Below, in pieces: positions 15,949 through 24,928 of a stretch of DNA of 64,000 nucleotides; within the stretch, counting starts at the first letter, position 1, and every line of letters begins with the position of its first letter. Source of the DNA: JAFGHJ01 sp964534175 (GTDB taxonomy: Bacteria; Hydrothermota; UBA3072); NCBI GenBank assembly GCA_964534175.1, contig CAZHNS010000006.1, forward strand, positions 40,009 through 104,008, written 5' to 3'. The position numbers were made by a program, and so were the translations under genes. The notes below the pieces were generated by a model. That model worked only from the letters and a program-made list of their open reading frames with translations, was not told the DNA's origin and did no database searches.

Positions 15949-18012
15949 TTATTCTTTCGTAGATTTAAGTTCATTTATTAAATCTTCGAAAGTTTTGGCT
16001 TTATCATATTTGTTAAGCCTTGTAGCGCAATCTCTTCCGTCTTCTAGGATTTTTATTTTTTCTTTATTATTGGAAATCAAATTTGCGCTTTTCAGATATA
16101 ACTCAAAAGCTTCTTCATCTTTAAATTCGCAGTATATTTCAGCTTTAAAATGCAAAATAGGTGCGGTTTCTTTGTCTTTCAATTTTTTTAAACCTTCGTT
16201 TAGGATCTCAATAGCTTTATTTAAAGATCCCTCATTTAAATAAGTTTTTGCAGTGAGAAGATAAGCCTCGTCTAAATATTCGGATTCATTGAAATTTTCT
16301 ATAATATTTTCAAGAGGTATTCTAGCTTCTTTGAATAAACCGAGCTCTTGATAGATAAGACTAATTTGGTATAAGGTATAAGGCTTCAAAACATCTGAAT
16401 CAACTTCTTTGTAATATTCTATAGACTTTCTTAGTCTACCTGCTTCGTGGTAAATCTGACCTAATTTCATATTAATATCGTTGCCTAATTCAGGTTTCTC
16501 TTTTAATCCCTTTTTTAATAACTCAATTGCTTTCTCTCTGTCACCCATTTCCTGGTAGAGTTTTACCAAATTTAATAAAGCTTCATTTGCTTCTTCTGAT
16601 TCCGGATGGTCTAATATGGCTTTGTTGTTGTAGTAAATAGCTAAATCATATCTTTTTGCAGCTTTATAATATTCTCCTATTTTTATAAGCAAATAAGGAG
16701 TCTTGCGACTTTTAGGGTATTTATTCGTGAAAGCTTTATACATGTTTATTTTTGTGGAGTATTTGCCTTTTTTCCATTTAATTTCTTCGATACTGTATCT
16801 AGCTTCGTCAAGCAGATCGGAAGAAACCCAGGTAAGTGATAGTATTTTATTATAGTAATTCAGTGCTATATCATAATTTTTTTTAATTGTAAAGATTTCC
16901 CCAAGATATTTGTAAGCGTTTGGTGCCCACTGAGAAGAGGGAAATTCATTTGCAAGGGAACCTAACCATTTAATTGATTCGTCATAATTGTTGAGTAAAA
17001 AGTTGATTTTGCCGAGAAGTAGATAGGCGTCATCTTTTAAGGGTGAATTTGGAAACTCGTTTACAATTCTTTTAAAATATTCAAGGCTTTCCACTTTTCC
17101 TTGTTTTAATAGAGCTCTTGCGAGCCTGTAAAGAGCGTATTGTTCTAATTCTTTTTCTTTGTAAATTTCGAGAAATCTTTCAAAAAACTCAGCGCTTTCG
17201 GAGTATTTTGCCTGTTGGTAACTGCACCACCCGGCTCCAAAAATTGCGTTCGCTTTATATTCAGAATTAGTATCTGATATAAAAATTTGCATAGCTTTTT
17301 CTATTTCACCTTTTTTATAAAAGACTTCACCTTTAAGATAATTCACAAGAGGGGTGTTTATAGGATTTCTATCTGTAAAAGATAGAAGACTATCAAATTC
17401 AGAAAGTTGAAATAGTGTGGAAATTATATAAATACCAGTATATTTTGTAGGACGCATTTTGTAAGATTCTTCAAAATAATTTAGAGCTCTTCTGTAGGTA
17501 TTTCTCCTATAACATAGACAACCTCTTCCAAGAAAATTTTGCCAGAGAGGTAGTTCTAAGTTTTCTAGCAAATTTAGTGTTTCTAATGTGTCGTTTTCAT
17601 GAAAAATAAAGTAAAAACTAAGTGAATCGGGCAAAATTTTAAAAACTGAAGGCGATAATTCTCTACTTTCCGAAAAGTTGTAAAGATTTTCCAGAAATAG
17701 AACATACTGCCACTGATTTATTTCGTTAAATTTCGAAGCGGCTTTTTCAAAATTACCTTGAAAATAGTTTATAACTCCCTCGAGGTAAATTGCTTCGGCT
17801 TTTCTATCATAGTATGCAGCTTTTTTTACCTCGCCCATGGCCTTTTCAAGTTCATTTAATCTTATATCGATAATAGATAAGTTTAAATAAGCATCGCCTT
17901 TTTCCACAAAAGAGGGTTCGATTAGAAGCGGTGTCTGATAAAAATCTCTGAGTTCATTTAATTGCTCTTTTTCGCTGGGGTTGAGCGCCAGTAACAAAAT
18001 TAAAAGTTTCAA
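15949..18012 (-). CDS. Periplasmic tetratricopeptide-repeat protein
   Basis: 687 aa with a hydrophobic N-terminus (MKLLILLLALNPS) as possible signal peptide. At least twelve TPR units follow, for example GDAYLNLSIIDIRLNELEKAM, AIFGAGWCSYQQAKYSESAEFFERF and APNAYKYLGEIFTIKKNYDIALNYY, many with the YbgF/BamD-like hand-over pattern. It is a scaffold, not an enzyme. It is last in a minus-strand operon of glycan genes and overlaps the WbaP-like gene by 4 nt, so it may organise polymer assembly or export. This role is inferred from position only. Confidence 0.8.
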   Translation of the reverse strand: MKLLILLLALNPSEKEQLNELRDFYQTPLLIEPSFVEKGDAYLNLSIIDIRLNELEKAMGEVKKAAYYDRKAEAIYLEGVINYFQGNFEKAASKFNEINQWQYVLFLENLYNFSESRELSPSVFKILPDSLSFYFIFHENDTLETLNLLENLELPLWQNFLGRGCLCYRRNTYRRALNYFEESYKMRPTKYTGIYIISTLFQLSEFDSLLSFTDRNPINTPLVNYLKGEVFYKKGEIEKAMQIFISDTNSEYKANAIFGAGWCSYQQAKYSESAEFFERFLEIYKEKELEQYALYRLARALLKQGKVESLEYFKRIVNEFPNSPLKDDAYLLLGKINFLLNNYDESIKWLGSLANEFPSSQWAPNAYKYLGEIFTIKKNYDIALNYYNKILSLTWVSSDLLDEARYSIEEIKWKKGKYSTKINMYKAFTNKYPKSRKTPYLLIKIGEYYKAAKRYDLAIYYNNKAILDHPESEEANEALLNLVKLYQEMGDREKAIELLKKGLKEKPELGNDINMKLGQIYHEAGRLRKSIEYYKEVDSDVLKPYTLYQISLIYQELGLFKEARIPLENIIENFNESEYLDEAYLLTAKTYLNEGSLNKAIEILNEGLKKLKDKETAPILHFKAEIYCEFKDEEAFELYLKSANLISNNKEKIKILEDGRDCATRLNKYDKAKTFEDLINELKSTKE

Positions 18013-19349
18013 TAAGCACCTTTTCCCGAAATTAAAGTGGGAATTGTTTTTAAAAGAATAAAGAAATCGAGAGTTAACGACCAGTTATTTATATATTCTA
18101 AATCAAATCGCATCCATTCTTCAAAAGCTAGATCGGATCTCCCTCTTATTAACCAGAGGCATGTTAAACCTGGTTTTATAGCCAATCTTTTCCTTTGCCA
18201 ATCTTCATATTGTTTTACTTCGCTATATAGAGGAGGTCGGGGACCAACAAATGACATATCTCCCCTTAAAACATTAAACAATTGAGGCATTTCATCAAGA
18301 CTGAAACGCCTTAGAAATTTTCCGGTTTTAGTAATTCTTGGATCATTTTTAATCTTGAACACTACTTTATCCATTTTGTTCATAGCATATAGACTTGCTT
18401 TTGTTTCTTCCGCATTTTGAAACATCGTTCTGAATTTATACATATAAAAGGGTTTCCCTTTTAAACCCACTCTCTGATGCTTGTATATTATAGGTCCTTT
18501 TGAGGTTAGTTTTATTACAATTGAAATCAGAATGAATATTGGAAACAAAAGTAATATTGCGGCGAAAGATAATATGCGATCGAATAAATATTTAATAAAT
18601 AGCTGTGCATAATGGGGGGGGGAAGGATGGAAGGTTATTATTGGTGAAGTCAAAGAACTTTCCAGAGAAACAAAACTGTGAGTTTCTCCGAATACTTCTG
18701 CCAAATAAAAAGAGACCGTCAAGCCGAGATTTTCTATTTTATTAATGTGCTTTTTATATTTTTTTTTCGTGATGATTACCCATTCAATCGGTTCTTTTTT
18801 CAAGATTTCCGTTAAATTCGGAGGAACTTTGTCGATAACTTTTAAAATTTTTATTCCAAAGAAATCATGAAGTGAAAAAAGATCTTGAATTTCTTTCGCA
18901 TCTTTATCTTTTCCGAGTATAATAGTATTGATTGGGTTTTTCTTGCTTTTTGAGATTAGTTCTCTATTTAATATCAAAAGAATTGTCGAGAGTAATCCGA
19001 AAATTAAAAGAGCTACTCGGCTCTGATTGAATAGTTTAAAATAATAAAGTATCGCTATGGATATACCAATAGCCACTAAAATTGAGATTATTGTTCTTAA
19101 ATAGAAGTTATATTTATCAACCGGAAATTTCTGCAGAGTTAAATTATTGAGAAGAATTATAGGTGAGAATGTAATTAGGAAGATAGGGAATATCCTAAGA
19201 TAATAGGAAAAGTACCATTTCATAATTTCATTTGAAGCAGAAGGTATAATTGCTCTTATAGCTACTGCAAGCCAGTAAGTAAATATCAAAATAATAATGT
19301 CAAATAAAGTTATCGTAAACCTTATAAAGTGCTTTTTCTCTTGAATCAT
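18009..19349 (-). CDS. Exopolysaccharide polyprenyl glycosylphosphotransferase (WbaP/WcaJ-like)
   Basis: 446 aa. Four to five N-terminal membrane helices are followed by a nucleotide-binding-like middle domain and the conserved bacterial sugar transferase domain: FDRILSFAAILLLFPIF, KHQRVGLKGKPFYMYKFRTM, LRRFSLDEMPQLFNVLRGDMSFVGPRPP and PGLTCLWLIRGRSD. It loads a hexose-1-phosphate onto undecaprenyl phosphate to start a capsule or exopolysaccharide. The window therefore has two initiating enzymes (this one and the WecA-like at 169), suggesting two polymers. Overlaps the GT2 gene by 4 nt. Confidence 0.92.
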   Translation of the reverse strand: MIQEKKHFIRFTITLFDIIILIFTYWLAVAIRAIIPSASNEIMKWYFSYYLRIFPIFLITFSPIILLNNLTLQKFPVDKYNFYLRTIISILVAIGISIAILYYFKLFNQSRVALLIFGLLSTILLILNRELISKSKKNPINTIILGKDKDAKEIQDLFSLHDFFGIKILKVIDKVPPNLTEILKKEPIEWVIITKKKYKKHINKIENLGLTVSFYLAEVFGETHSFVSLESSLTSPIITFHPSPPHYAQLFIKYLFDRILSFAAILLLFPIFILISIVIKLTSKGPIIYKHQRVGLKGKPFYMYKFRTMFQNAEETKASLYAMNKMDKVVFKIKNDPRITKTGKFLRRFSLDEMPQLFNVLRGDMSFVGPRPPLYSEVKQYEDWQRKRLAIKPGLTCLWLIRGRSDLAFEEWMRFDLEYINNWSLTLDFFILLKTIPTLISGKGAY

Positions 19350-20212
19350 TTTCTTGTTTCCTTTATAGATAATACAATAGAAACAAAAGTAAGTCTTGTT
19401 ATTAAAGCAATAAAAAGTAAAGAAAGCAACAGGAAATTATAATTCATATTTTTTCTAATATAATAAAACATAGAAATATTAATGGCAATTTTCGTTTTTA
19501 GTTTTTCTTTCTTCGTACTTCCCCCTAATTCATGATAAAAAACAGCTTCAGGCAGGTAGACTATTTCGTAGCCTTTTTTCCTTAATCGCAGACAAATATC
19601 CGTATCTTCGAAAAAAAGAAAAAATTTCTCGTCAAAACCACCTATTTTTTTAAAAATTTCTGTCTTAAAAAGCATTACGGCACCTCTTACAGAATCGGGG
19701 AATTGGATTTTGTCGTAGTTGACATCCGACATTAAATATTCTTTTGAAATCGTGTTATTTGGAAAGATTTTTCGCAAGATAGATTCTCTTCCAAAAAGAA
19801 CTCTTAGAATTGTCGGAAACTTTCTGCAAGAAAGTTGAAATGAACCGTTGGGATAAAGCAGCTTTCCCGTCGCTGTACCTATTTTTTCATCATTTTTTAA
19901 GAGTTTTATAAGTTTATCTATAGAGTTTTTGCTAACTTCAACGTCAGGGTTCAGAAATAAAATATAGGAAGAATTATGTATTTGTGTAATCTGATTACAC
20001 GCTGCTCCAAATCCACTGTTTTTTTTATTTAAAATGTACTTGATTTTTTTCTGTTTTAATTTTTTTATAAAACTTTTACTCCCGTCTTTTGAATTGTTAT
20101 CGACTATAACTATTTGATAATCGCAATTAGGCGGGTTCTGTAATATTGATTTTATACATCTTTTTAAATCTTCTTTTGTATTATAATTTACTATACCAAT
20201 TGTAAGGGTCAT
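19346..20212 (-). CDS. Glycosyltransferase family 2, rhamnosyltransferase-like
   Basis: 288 aa with a GT-A catalytic domain: TIGIVNYNTKEDLKRCIKSI at the N-terminus, VDNNSKDGS, LFLNPDVEVS (the DxD-like element), RGAVMLFKTEIFKKIGGFDE and FEDTDICLRLRKKGY. These fit the dTDP-rhamnose transferase-like group. A C-terminal hydrophobic segment (LLLSLLFIALITRLTFVSIVLSI) anchors it to the membrane. The frame stays open to 20269, but ATG at 20212 overlaps the preceding stop as ATGA and is preceded by AAAGAAG, so it is the better start. Donor sugar not proven. Confidence 0.87.
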   Translation of the reverse strand: MTLTIGIVNYNTKEDLKRCIKSILQNPPNCDYQIVIVDNNSKDGSKSFIKKLKQKKIKYILNKKNSGFGAACNQITQIHNSSYILFLNPDVEVSKNSIDKLIKLLKNDEKIGTATGKLLYPNGSFQLSCRKFPTILRVLFGRESILRKIFPNNTISKEYLMSDVNYDKIQFPDSVRGAVMLFKTEIFKKIGGFDEKFFLFFEDTDICLRLRKKGYEIVYLPEAVFYHELGGSTKKEKLKTKIAINISMFYYIRKNMNYNFLLLSLLFIALITRLTFVSIVLSIKETRK

Positions 20213-20949
20213 ATCTTCTTTAAAAGCCTGCGTATTCCGAGCTTCCAGACGAGCCAGAAAGCTTCCCATACAATTTTTTTTGACATCTTGGAATTCCCGC
20301 TTCTGCGTTCCGTAAAAACTATAGGTATTTCTTTAATTTTAAACCCTTTCCAATAGGTATAAAAATGAATTTCTATCTGAAAACCATATCCTTCGGCATC
20401 AATTTTATTAAAATCTAAATTTTCAAGGACAGTTTTTCTAATGCCTTTAAATCCACTTGTGAGATCAGATAGAGGTACACCTGTTAGGGTTTTAGCAAAC
20501 AAATTTGCAGAATAACTCAGGATAAGCCTAGACATTGGCCAATTTATAACGTTTATGCCTTTTTTATATCTCGATCCAATTACAAGGTCAATTTTCTCTT
20601 CTGTAAGTACTTTCCGTAATTCTTTTAAAGAAGCAGGATCGTGAGAAAAGTCAGCATCCATTTCAAAAACAAAGTCATAATCTTTGTCGAGTGCCCAATG
20701 AAATCCTTCAATATAAGCGCTTCCCAAACCCATTTTCTTTTCTCTCTCAATAAGATGGACTCTTTTATCTTTAGCCTTGGATTTCTTCTTCTGTATTTTC
20801 TTGACGGTATTACCTGTTTCATCCGGTGAATTATCATCAACAATTAAAATTGCAAATTCTTTTCCCTGAAGCAAAACTTCTTCGATGATTGATTCTATAT
20901 TTTCGTTCTCGTTATACGTTGGTATAATGACAAGAGAATCTGCTTTCAA
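20209..20949 (-). CDS. Polyprenol monophosphomannose synthase-like GT2 (Dpm1 family)
   Basis: 246 aa. Typical Dpm1 motifs are VIIPTYNENENIESIIEEV, IVDDNSPDETGNTV, MDADFSHDPASL and DLTSGFKGIRK, with a C-terminal QIEIHFYTYWKGFKIKEIPIVFTERR. Such enzymes transfer mannose, or another sugar, from a nucleotide to a polyprenyl phosphate. There is no C-terminal membrane domain, so it is a soluble or peripheral form. The start is TTG, 5 nt after AGAGGTGAAG. It is 9 nt downstream of the small DUF2905 gene and overlaps the GT2 gene. Confidence 0.87.
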   Translation of the reverse strand: MKADSLVIIPTYNENENIESIIEEVLLQGKEFAILIVDDNSPDETGNTVKKIQKKKSKAKDKRVHLIEREKKMGLGSAYIEGFHWALDKDYDFVFEMDADFSHDPASLKELRKVLTEEKIDLVIGSRYKKGINVINWPMSRLILSYSANLFAKTLTGVPLSDLTSGFKGIRKTVLENLDFNKIDAEGYGFQIEIHFYTYWKGFKIKEIPIVFTERRSGNSKMSKKIVWEAFWLVWKLGIRRLLKKI

Positions 20950-20958
20950 ACTTCACCT

Positions 20959-21174
20959 CTATTTCCTGCCAAACAGCAGATTAAGTATTACTGTTAAAAT
21001 TATTGAAGCTAAAATACAGAATCCCAGGGGAAAATTAAATATAAAATTTTCTCTTTCAATTGTTATGTTTCCAGGTAATCGCGAAAAGAAAGGGATTTTT
21101 ACAAATAAAACAATTAATATCCCTAAACCGACTAGTATGTAACCAGTTATTAATAAAGGTGCCTCTGTTTTCAT
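20959..21174 (-). CDS. DUF2905 small membrane protein
   Basis: 71 aa with two transmembrane segments flanking the DUF2905 signature IPFFSRLPGNITIERENFIFNFPLG. Its function is unknown; in other bacteria it often lies near ruv or DNA-repair genes, here it heads a glycan operon. A longer frame begins further upstream, but ATG at 21174 follows a consensus promoter (TTGACA-16-TATACT) by 5 nt, so a leaderless start there is strongly favoured. Confidence 0.85.
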   Translation of the reverse strand: MKTEAPLLITGYILVGLGILIVLFVKIPFFSRLPGNITIERENFIFNFPLGFCILASIILTVILNLLFGRK

Positions 21175-21179
21175 AATAA

Positions 21180-21207
21180 AGTATATAATGCAAGACGAAG
21201 TTGTCAA
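21180..21207 (-). promoter_or_regulatory. Leaderless promoter of the DUF2905-glycan operon
   Basis: Minus-strand TTGACA (21202-21207), 16 bp, TATACT (21180-21185), then 5 nt to ATG at 21174. Confidence 0.78.
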
Positions 21208-21306
21208 TGGCAATGTTCCAACCCTTATACCGAGATTTCAAACATTATGTTTTCCCGGCATTCAATAGAAATTGAATAATAATTCACAAAAAATGAATTA
21301 TTACCC

Positions 21307-21334
21307 TTGACAATATTTATAACGTACATATATT
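21307..21334 (+). promoter_or_regulatory. Consensus-like promoter without an evident gene
   Basis: TTGACA (21307-21312), 16 bp, TATATT (21329-21334). The next 200 nt contain no ORF beyond a few codons before the separate promoter at 21545. The 404-bp gap (21175-21578) otherwise holds repeat phrases. A small RNA or a dead promoter is possible. Confidence 0.5.
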
Positions 21335-21429
21335 CAAATTTAATTATAAGCTTTGAAATGGGGAGTAGGTAGAAAAATAACTTTGATAAGTAGCATAACA
21401 ATGATTAGAAGAGAAGCTTTTAAGAGAAG

Positions 21430-21510
21430 CAGGGATTAAAAAAACACTTATCACTTAATCTATAATCCCTGAACTCCTGATTTGCACTACTTCTGATCCT
21501 AATCGATTTA
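21430..21510. repeat. Dispersed intergenic repeat (ACTTATCACTTAATC type), copy 2, with inverted repeat
   Basis: CAGGGATTA (21430-21438) and TAATCCCTG (21463-21471) form a perfect 9-bp inverted repeat around AACACTTATCACTTAATC, the element shared with 15887-15904. Confidence 0.6.
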
Positions 21511-21544
21511 TTTGTATGCTTTGTGGTTCAATTAGGTTAAGCTC

Positions 21545-21572
21545 TTGACAAAAGTGAGGTATATTTTATACT
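21545..21572 (+). promoter_or_regulatory. Leaderless promoter of the Wzi-like gene
   Basis: TTGACA (21545-21550), 16 bp, TATACT (21567-21572), then 6 nt to ATG at 21579. Confidence 0.78.
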
Positions 21573-21578
21573 TCTTTT

Positions 21579-22892
21579 ATGATACTTGTACTTTTAGGGT
21601 ACCTTTCTGTGTTGTTGCCAGAGCCCTCTATAAGGGGAGAGGAGTGGATAGAAGAGGGTGAGATAAGTCTACCCTACGGTATTTCGCCACTATTTGAAGA
21701 TACTAATAAAATCGATGTATCCATTTATTCTGCTGTAGATACGGTAAAATACGTTCAATTTTGTCCAACTCTAAAATATAGATTGGGTAAGTGGGGGGGA
21801 GAGGTTGCTCCTTACGGTCGATGGGGAGGTGATAACTTCTATCCCAGAATAGAAAAATTCGGCGTTTATTCTGATTTTATAAGGGGTTCGGTTTTTTATA
21901 AAAGCGACAATATTTTATTTTCTTTTGGTAAAGACATATATTCCATAGGACCCGCTTTTGAAGATAATGCCCTGCTTTCACCTAATATTCCACTTAACTA
22001 TGTTAATGTTACTTTTAAGAATTCGAAATTTTCTTTCACTCATTTTATTTCCCGTTTGAGTGATTACGAAGGTATTCAATATGAGTGGGATGACACTTCT
22101 TCCGGCTTGTTGATAAACACTAATAGATACCTTGGACTACATCGACTTGAGATAAAATTGACTGATTGGCTTGCCTTTTCTTTTTCTGAAAGTATGCTGA
22201 TAGGAGGGGAATCATTGGGATTTCCATTTGAATTACTGACTCCACTCACAATATATTTTGTTGAACAACATAATAAAAAACAAAACTCTAATATTTTATG
22301 GAATTTTGATTTAGTTGCAGTCAAAAATAAATTTCTTTTTTATTTTGACTTATTTATCGATGATTTTCAATACGAAACAGATCCATGGAAAGAGCCGAAC
22401 CACATAGGACTTTATTTTGGTATTCAGGACAAAGATTTTCCCGTCAATAATTCGGAAGTTTTTGTTTCTTATAATCTTATGACAAGATGGGTTTATGATA
22501 ATATTTTAGTTTGGCAAAGATATTTAGAGAACGAAATACCTCTTGGCTCGATGATTGGAAGTGATTACGACAGATTTACCCTTAAATACCTGCATGCTAT
22601 TGCAAATTTTAAGTTGGGCGGTATGGCCTCTTATACAAGAAGAGGCGAAAACAGAATAAATACTCCCTGGCCTGTCAATACAAGAGTTGGGGCGTCCTCC
22701 GAAAACGAATTCGAGGGAACAAATTTCCTAACTGGAACGGTCGAAAAAAGGATGACCTTAGCTGCAGTTTTAACGTATGAAGACTTTCTAGATCTCGAGT
22801 GCGGCATATCCTACTTCCAGAATTATGAACACGAGGAAGAAACAACAAAAATTCTTCCCTCAATTAGGTTAAAGTTAAAATACAGAATATAG
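21579..22892 (+). CDS. Outer-membrane beta-barrel, capsule-assembly Wzi-like
   Basis: 437 aa with a short signal-like N-terminus (MILVLLGYLSVLLPEP). Long alternating strands and aromatic girdles suggest a barrel of 16-18 strands. The features GRWGGDNFYPRIEKFGVYSDFIRGSVFYKSDNILFSFGKDIYSIGP and the loop GGESLGFPFELLTPLTIYF, with the WNFDLVAVKN strand, are reminiscent of Wzi-type capsule surface proteins of Bacteroidota. It faces away from the glycan operon 400 bp upstream, which supports a role in holding surface polysaccharide. The family assignment is moderate. It has a leaderless promoter and no Shine-Dalgarno. Confidence 0.62.
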   Translation: MILVLLGYLSVLLPEPSIRGEEWIEEGEISLPYGISPLFEDTNKIDVSIYSAVDTVKYVQFCPTLKYRLGKWGGEVAPYGRWGGDNFYPRIEKFGVYSDFIRGSVFYKSDNILFSFGKDIYSIGPAFEDNALLSPNIPLNYVNVTFKNSKFSFTHFISRLSDYEGIQYEWDDTSSGLLINTNRYLGLHRLEIKLTDWLAFSFSESMLIGGESLGFPFELLTPLTIYFVEQHNKKQNSNILWNFDLVAVKNKFLFYFDLFIDDFQYETDPWKEPNHIGLYFGIQDKDFPVNNSEVFVSYNLMTRWVYDNILVWQRYLENEIPLGSMIGSDYDRFTLKYLHAIANFKLGGMASYTRRGENRINTPWPVNTRVGASSENEFEGTNFLTGTVEKRMTLAAVLTYEDFLDLECGISYFQNYEHEEETTKILPSIRLKLKYRI

Positions 22893-23019
22893 AGTATAAG
22901 TATTTGACAATCAAATTATTAGTCGCTTTTAGTTAAATATAAAAATATTTTTTTCTATTTTGGTAAAGAATTGTATTAGGGGTCGAGGGATTGAGGTTTC
23001 CGGTTTTCTAGTTTCTTTT

Positions 23020-23364
23020 CTAACAGGTTAGATGGAGGCAGGCGATTACATCTTCATTGTTTTGAGTCTTTTCGTTATATAGTTCAACTGCTTTATCTGT
23101 TTTTGCTACCAAGGGTTCGATGTTTTTTTGTTTTAGAACTTTTAAAGTTTCCTCTGGTACCTTCATAACTCCATAAGCACCTGTTCCGATTATTAATAAG
23201 GGTGGTTTTGCTTCTATTGCTTCTTTTAAGTCTTCCAGTGTCAGGTTGTGTCCTTCTTTTCTCCACCAGGGGGAAAACACCTTGTCTGGAAAAATAATCA
23301 CATCTTTTGTATACTCTTTGCCTTCTATGGTTATTGACCCGAAACTATATTTTTCAATTCTCAT
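23020..23364 (-). CDS. Mth938-like domain protein (NDUFAF3/DUF498 family)
   Basis: 114 aa, almost exactly one Mth938 domain: YSFGSITIEGKEYTKDVIIF at the N-terminus, then PPLLIIGTGAYGVMKVPEE, the conserved glycine loop, and LVAKTDKAVELYNEKTQNNEDVIACLHLTC at the end. The fold is a small beta-alpha protein of unknown biochemical role; the human relative NDUFAF3 helps assemble complex I. AAGGAAG lies 6-7 nt before ATG. It is convergent with the Wzi-like gene and probably transcribed alone. Confidence 0.87.
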   Translation of the reverse strand: MRIEKYSFGSITIEGKEYTKDVIIFPDKVFSPWWRKEGHNLTLEDLKEAIEAKPPLLIIGTGAYGVMKVPEETLKVLKQKNIEPLVAKTDKAVELYNEKTQNNEDVIACLHLTC

Positions 23365-23589
23365 TTTTTACTTCCTTTGCTATTTATAATATTATGTATT
23401 GTTTTGCTTGATGCAAGGATTTTTTGTGAAGAATTTAAGAAAAACACAGAGAATAAGTCGATTTTTGATACCTTTCTATAATTTATTCTTTTTTTATATA
23501 TAGTTCTTTAATGTGTTCTGGTTGGACACAAATAAGAGCTATCGATGACTTTCTTTTTATGCGGTTTTTTATACAAATAAAAAGTAGGG

Positions 23590-23640
23590 ATGTGGTGTAC
23601 TCTGTGTTCTCTGTGTCTCTGTGTAATAATATTTTTGGTG
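23590..23640. repeat. Intergenic phrase of the CTCTGTGTTCTCTGTG type
   Basis: The 332-bp gap 23365-23696 has no supported gene; a 60-codon minus-strand frame is built from the repeat itself. ACTCTGTGTTCTCTGTG and CTCTGTGTAATA (about 23596-23631) repeat a CTCTGTG heptad. The same phrase, inverted, occurs at 23448-23455 and 7985-8002, and directly at 54842-54865. Confidence 0.6.
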
Positions 23641-23652
23641 GGTGGGAGGGTG

Positions 23653-23681
23653 TTGACAATGCCAAATGACTTATATATAAT
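23653..23681 (+). promoter_or_regulatory. Promoter of the tRNA-Leu gene
   Basis: TTGACA (23653-23658), 17 bp, TATAAT (23676-23681). The predicted start near 23688 leaves a 9-nt leader before the tRNA. It may also serve tig-clpP-clpX, since no separate promoter is visible for them. Confidence 0.75.
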
Positions 23682-23695
23682 TACAGTGAAGGAGT

Positions 23696-23784
<89 letters not shown>

Positions 23785-23826
23785 TATAAGGGATAAAATT
23801 ATAAAAAATTAAAGTGGAGGGTTTAA

Positions 23827-24927
23827 TTGCAGGATCTAACAGTAGCCTTTAAAGAAAAAAAACTGGAAGAAGAAATGGATAAATTGGCGAAGGAATTACG
23901 AAAAAAAGTTTCTATTCCCGGTTTTAGAAAAGGAAAAGCACCTGTTGATATTATACGAACGCGTTTTAGTGGTCACTTGAGGGCTGAGAGTCTTCAGAAA
24001 TTAATACAGGATAAAATGATTGAACTTATCAAGGAATATGAGCCTTTTATATATGGGCCTCCGGTAGTTAAAAATCTGGATGAAGATAAAGAAGAAATTC
24101 GTTTGGAAATAACTCTTGATGTTCCTCCTAAGATAGAATTAGATTTATCCAAGATTGAGATAGAAGATAGAGATGAGGATAAAATTAATATTAGTGAAGA
24201 ATTGGAGAAATTAAGAGAGATAAATAGTGAATTGAAATCTGTGAAGAGAAAAGTGGAAATAGGGGATATTGTTTTTATAGATATAAAAAAAGGTGAAGAG
24301 ATAATTCATAATTATTCCTGGGAAGTTGGAAAAGATAATTTTTCTAAAGAGCTTTCTGGTTTAAAAGCCGATGAGGAGAAGGAAATTGAAGTAGAATTAC
24401 CTGAGAATTTTCCTGTGAAAGGCATAAAAGGTAAGAAAAAAAGGATAAAAGTCAGTATAATTGAAATTAAAGAAAAAGTTAAACCGGTTTTGGACGATGA
24501 ATTTGCTAAGGATCTTGGCTTTAGCAACCTTGATGAATTAAAGGAAAATCTTAAAAAGAATATTGAGGAAGAAAGAAAAAAAGATAAAAAAGATGTTTTG
24601 ACAGATAAGATTCTAACAAAAGCACTGAATCTAGCAGGAGATTTTCCTGTGAGCCCAACACTGGTTAAGTTAGTTGGTGAGGGTGAATTAAATGATTCGG
24701 TAGCTAAAAGTAATGCAAGAAAAGCTACCCTTCTCGATGCAATAGCGCTCAAAGAAAAAATGACAATAACCGAAGAGGAATTAGACAACTGGTTGGAAAA
24801 AATAGCAGAATCGGAAGAAGAAGAGTTTGAAAAGTTTGGTGAAGAGGCTATTCGTTTTGTAAAACAGTCAATTTTGAGAGAAAAAACTTTGGACTTCTTG
24901 GTTGATAAAGCAAGAAAGGAGGATTAA
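23827..24927 (+). CDS. tig: Trigger factor (ribosome-associated chaperone), short N-terminus
   Basis: 366 aa. The ribosome-binding signature SIPGFRKGKAP is at residues 36-46 and is followed by the helical IIRTRFSGHLRAESLQKLIQDKM. A reduced PPIase-like domain (about 140-215) and the long C-terminal helical chaperone arms (DDEFAKDLGFSNLDELKENL onward) follow. The protein begins about a dozen residues later than usual and lacks the first strand, but the tRNA gene directly upstream rules out extension. TTG start with GGAGGG 5 nt upstream. It leads a tig-clpP-clpX operon, the common order. Confidence 0.93.
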   Translation: MQDLTVAFKEKKLEEEMDKLAKELRKKVSIPGFRKGKAPVDIIRTRFSGHLRAESLQKLIQDKMIELIKEYEPFIYGPPVVKNLDEDKEEIRLEITLDVPPKIELDLSKIEIEDRDEDKINISEELEKLREINSELKSVKRKVEIGDIVFIDIKKGEEIIHNYSWEVGKDNFSKELSGLKADEEKEIEVELPENFPVKGIKGKKKRIKVSIIEIKEKVKPVLDDEFAKDLGFSNLDELKENLKKNIEEERKKDKKDVLTDKILTKALNLAGDFPVSPTLVKLVGEGELNDSVAKSNARKATLLDAIALKEKMTITEEELDNWLEKIAESEEEEFEKFGEEAIRFVKQSILREKTLDFLVDKARKED

Positions 24928-24928
24928 G

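Noticed and set aside
23483..23665. 60-codon minus-strand frame upstream of tRNA-Leu
   Set aside because: Its middle is encoded by the CTCTGTG repeat and it spans the tRNA promoter; no start signals.
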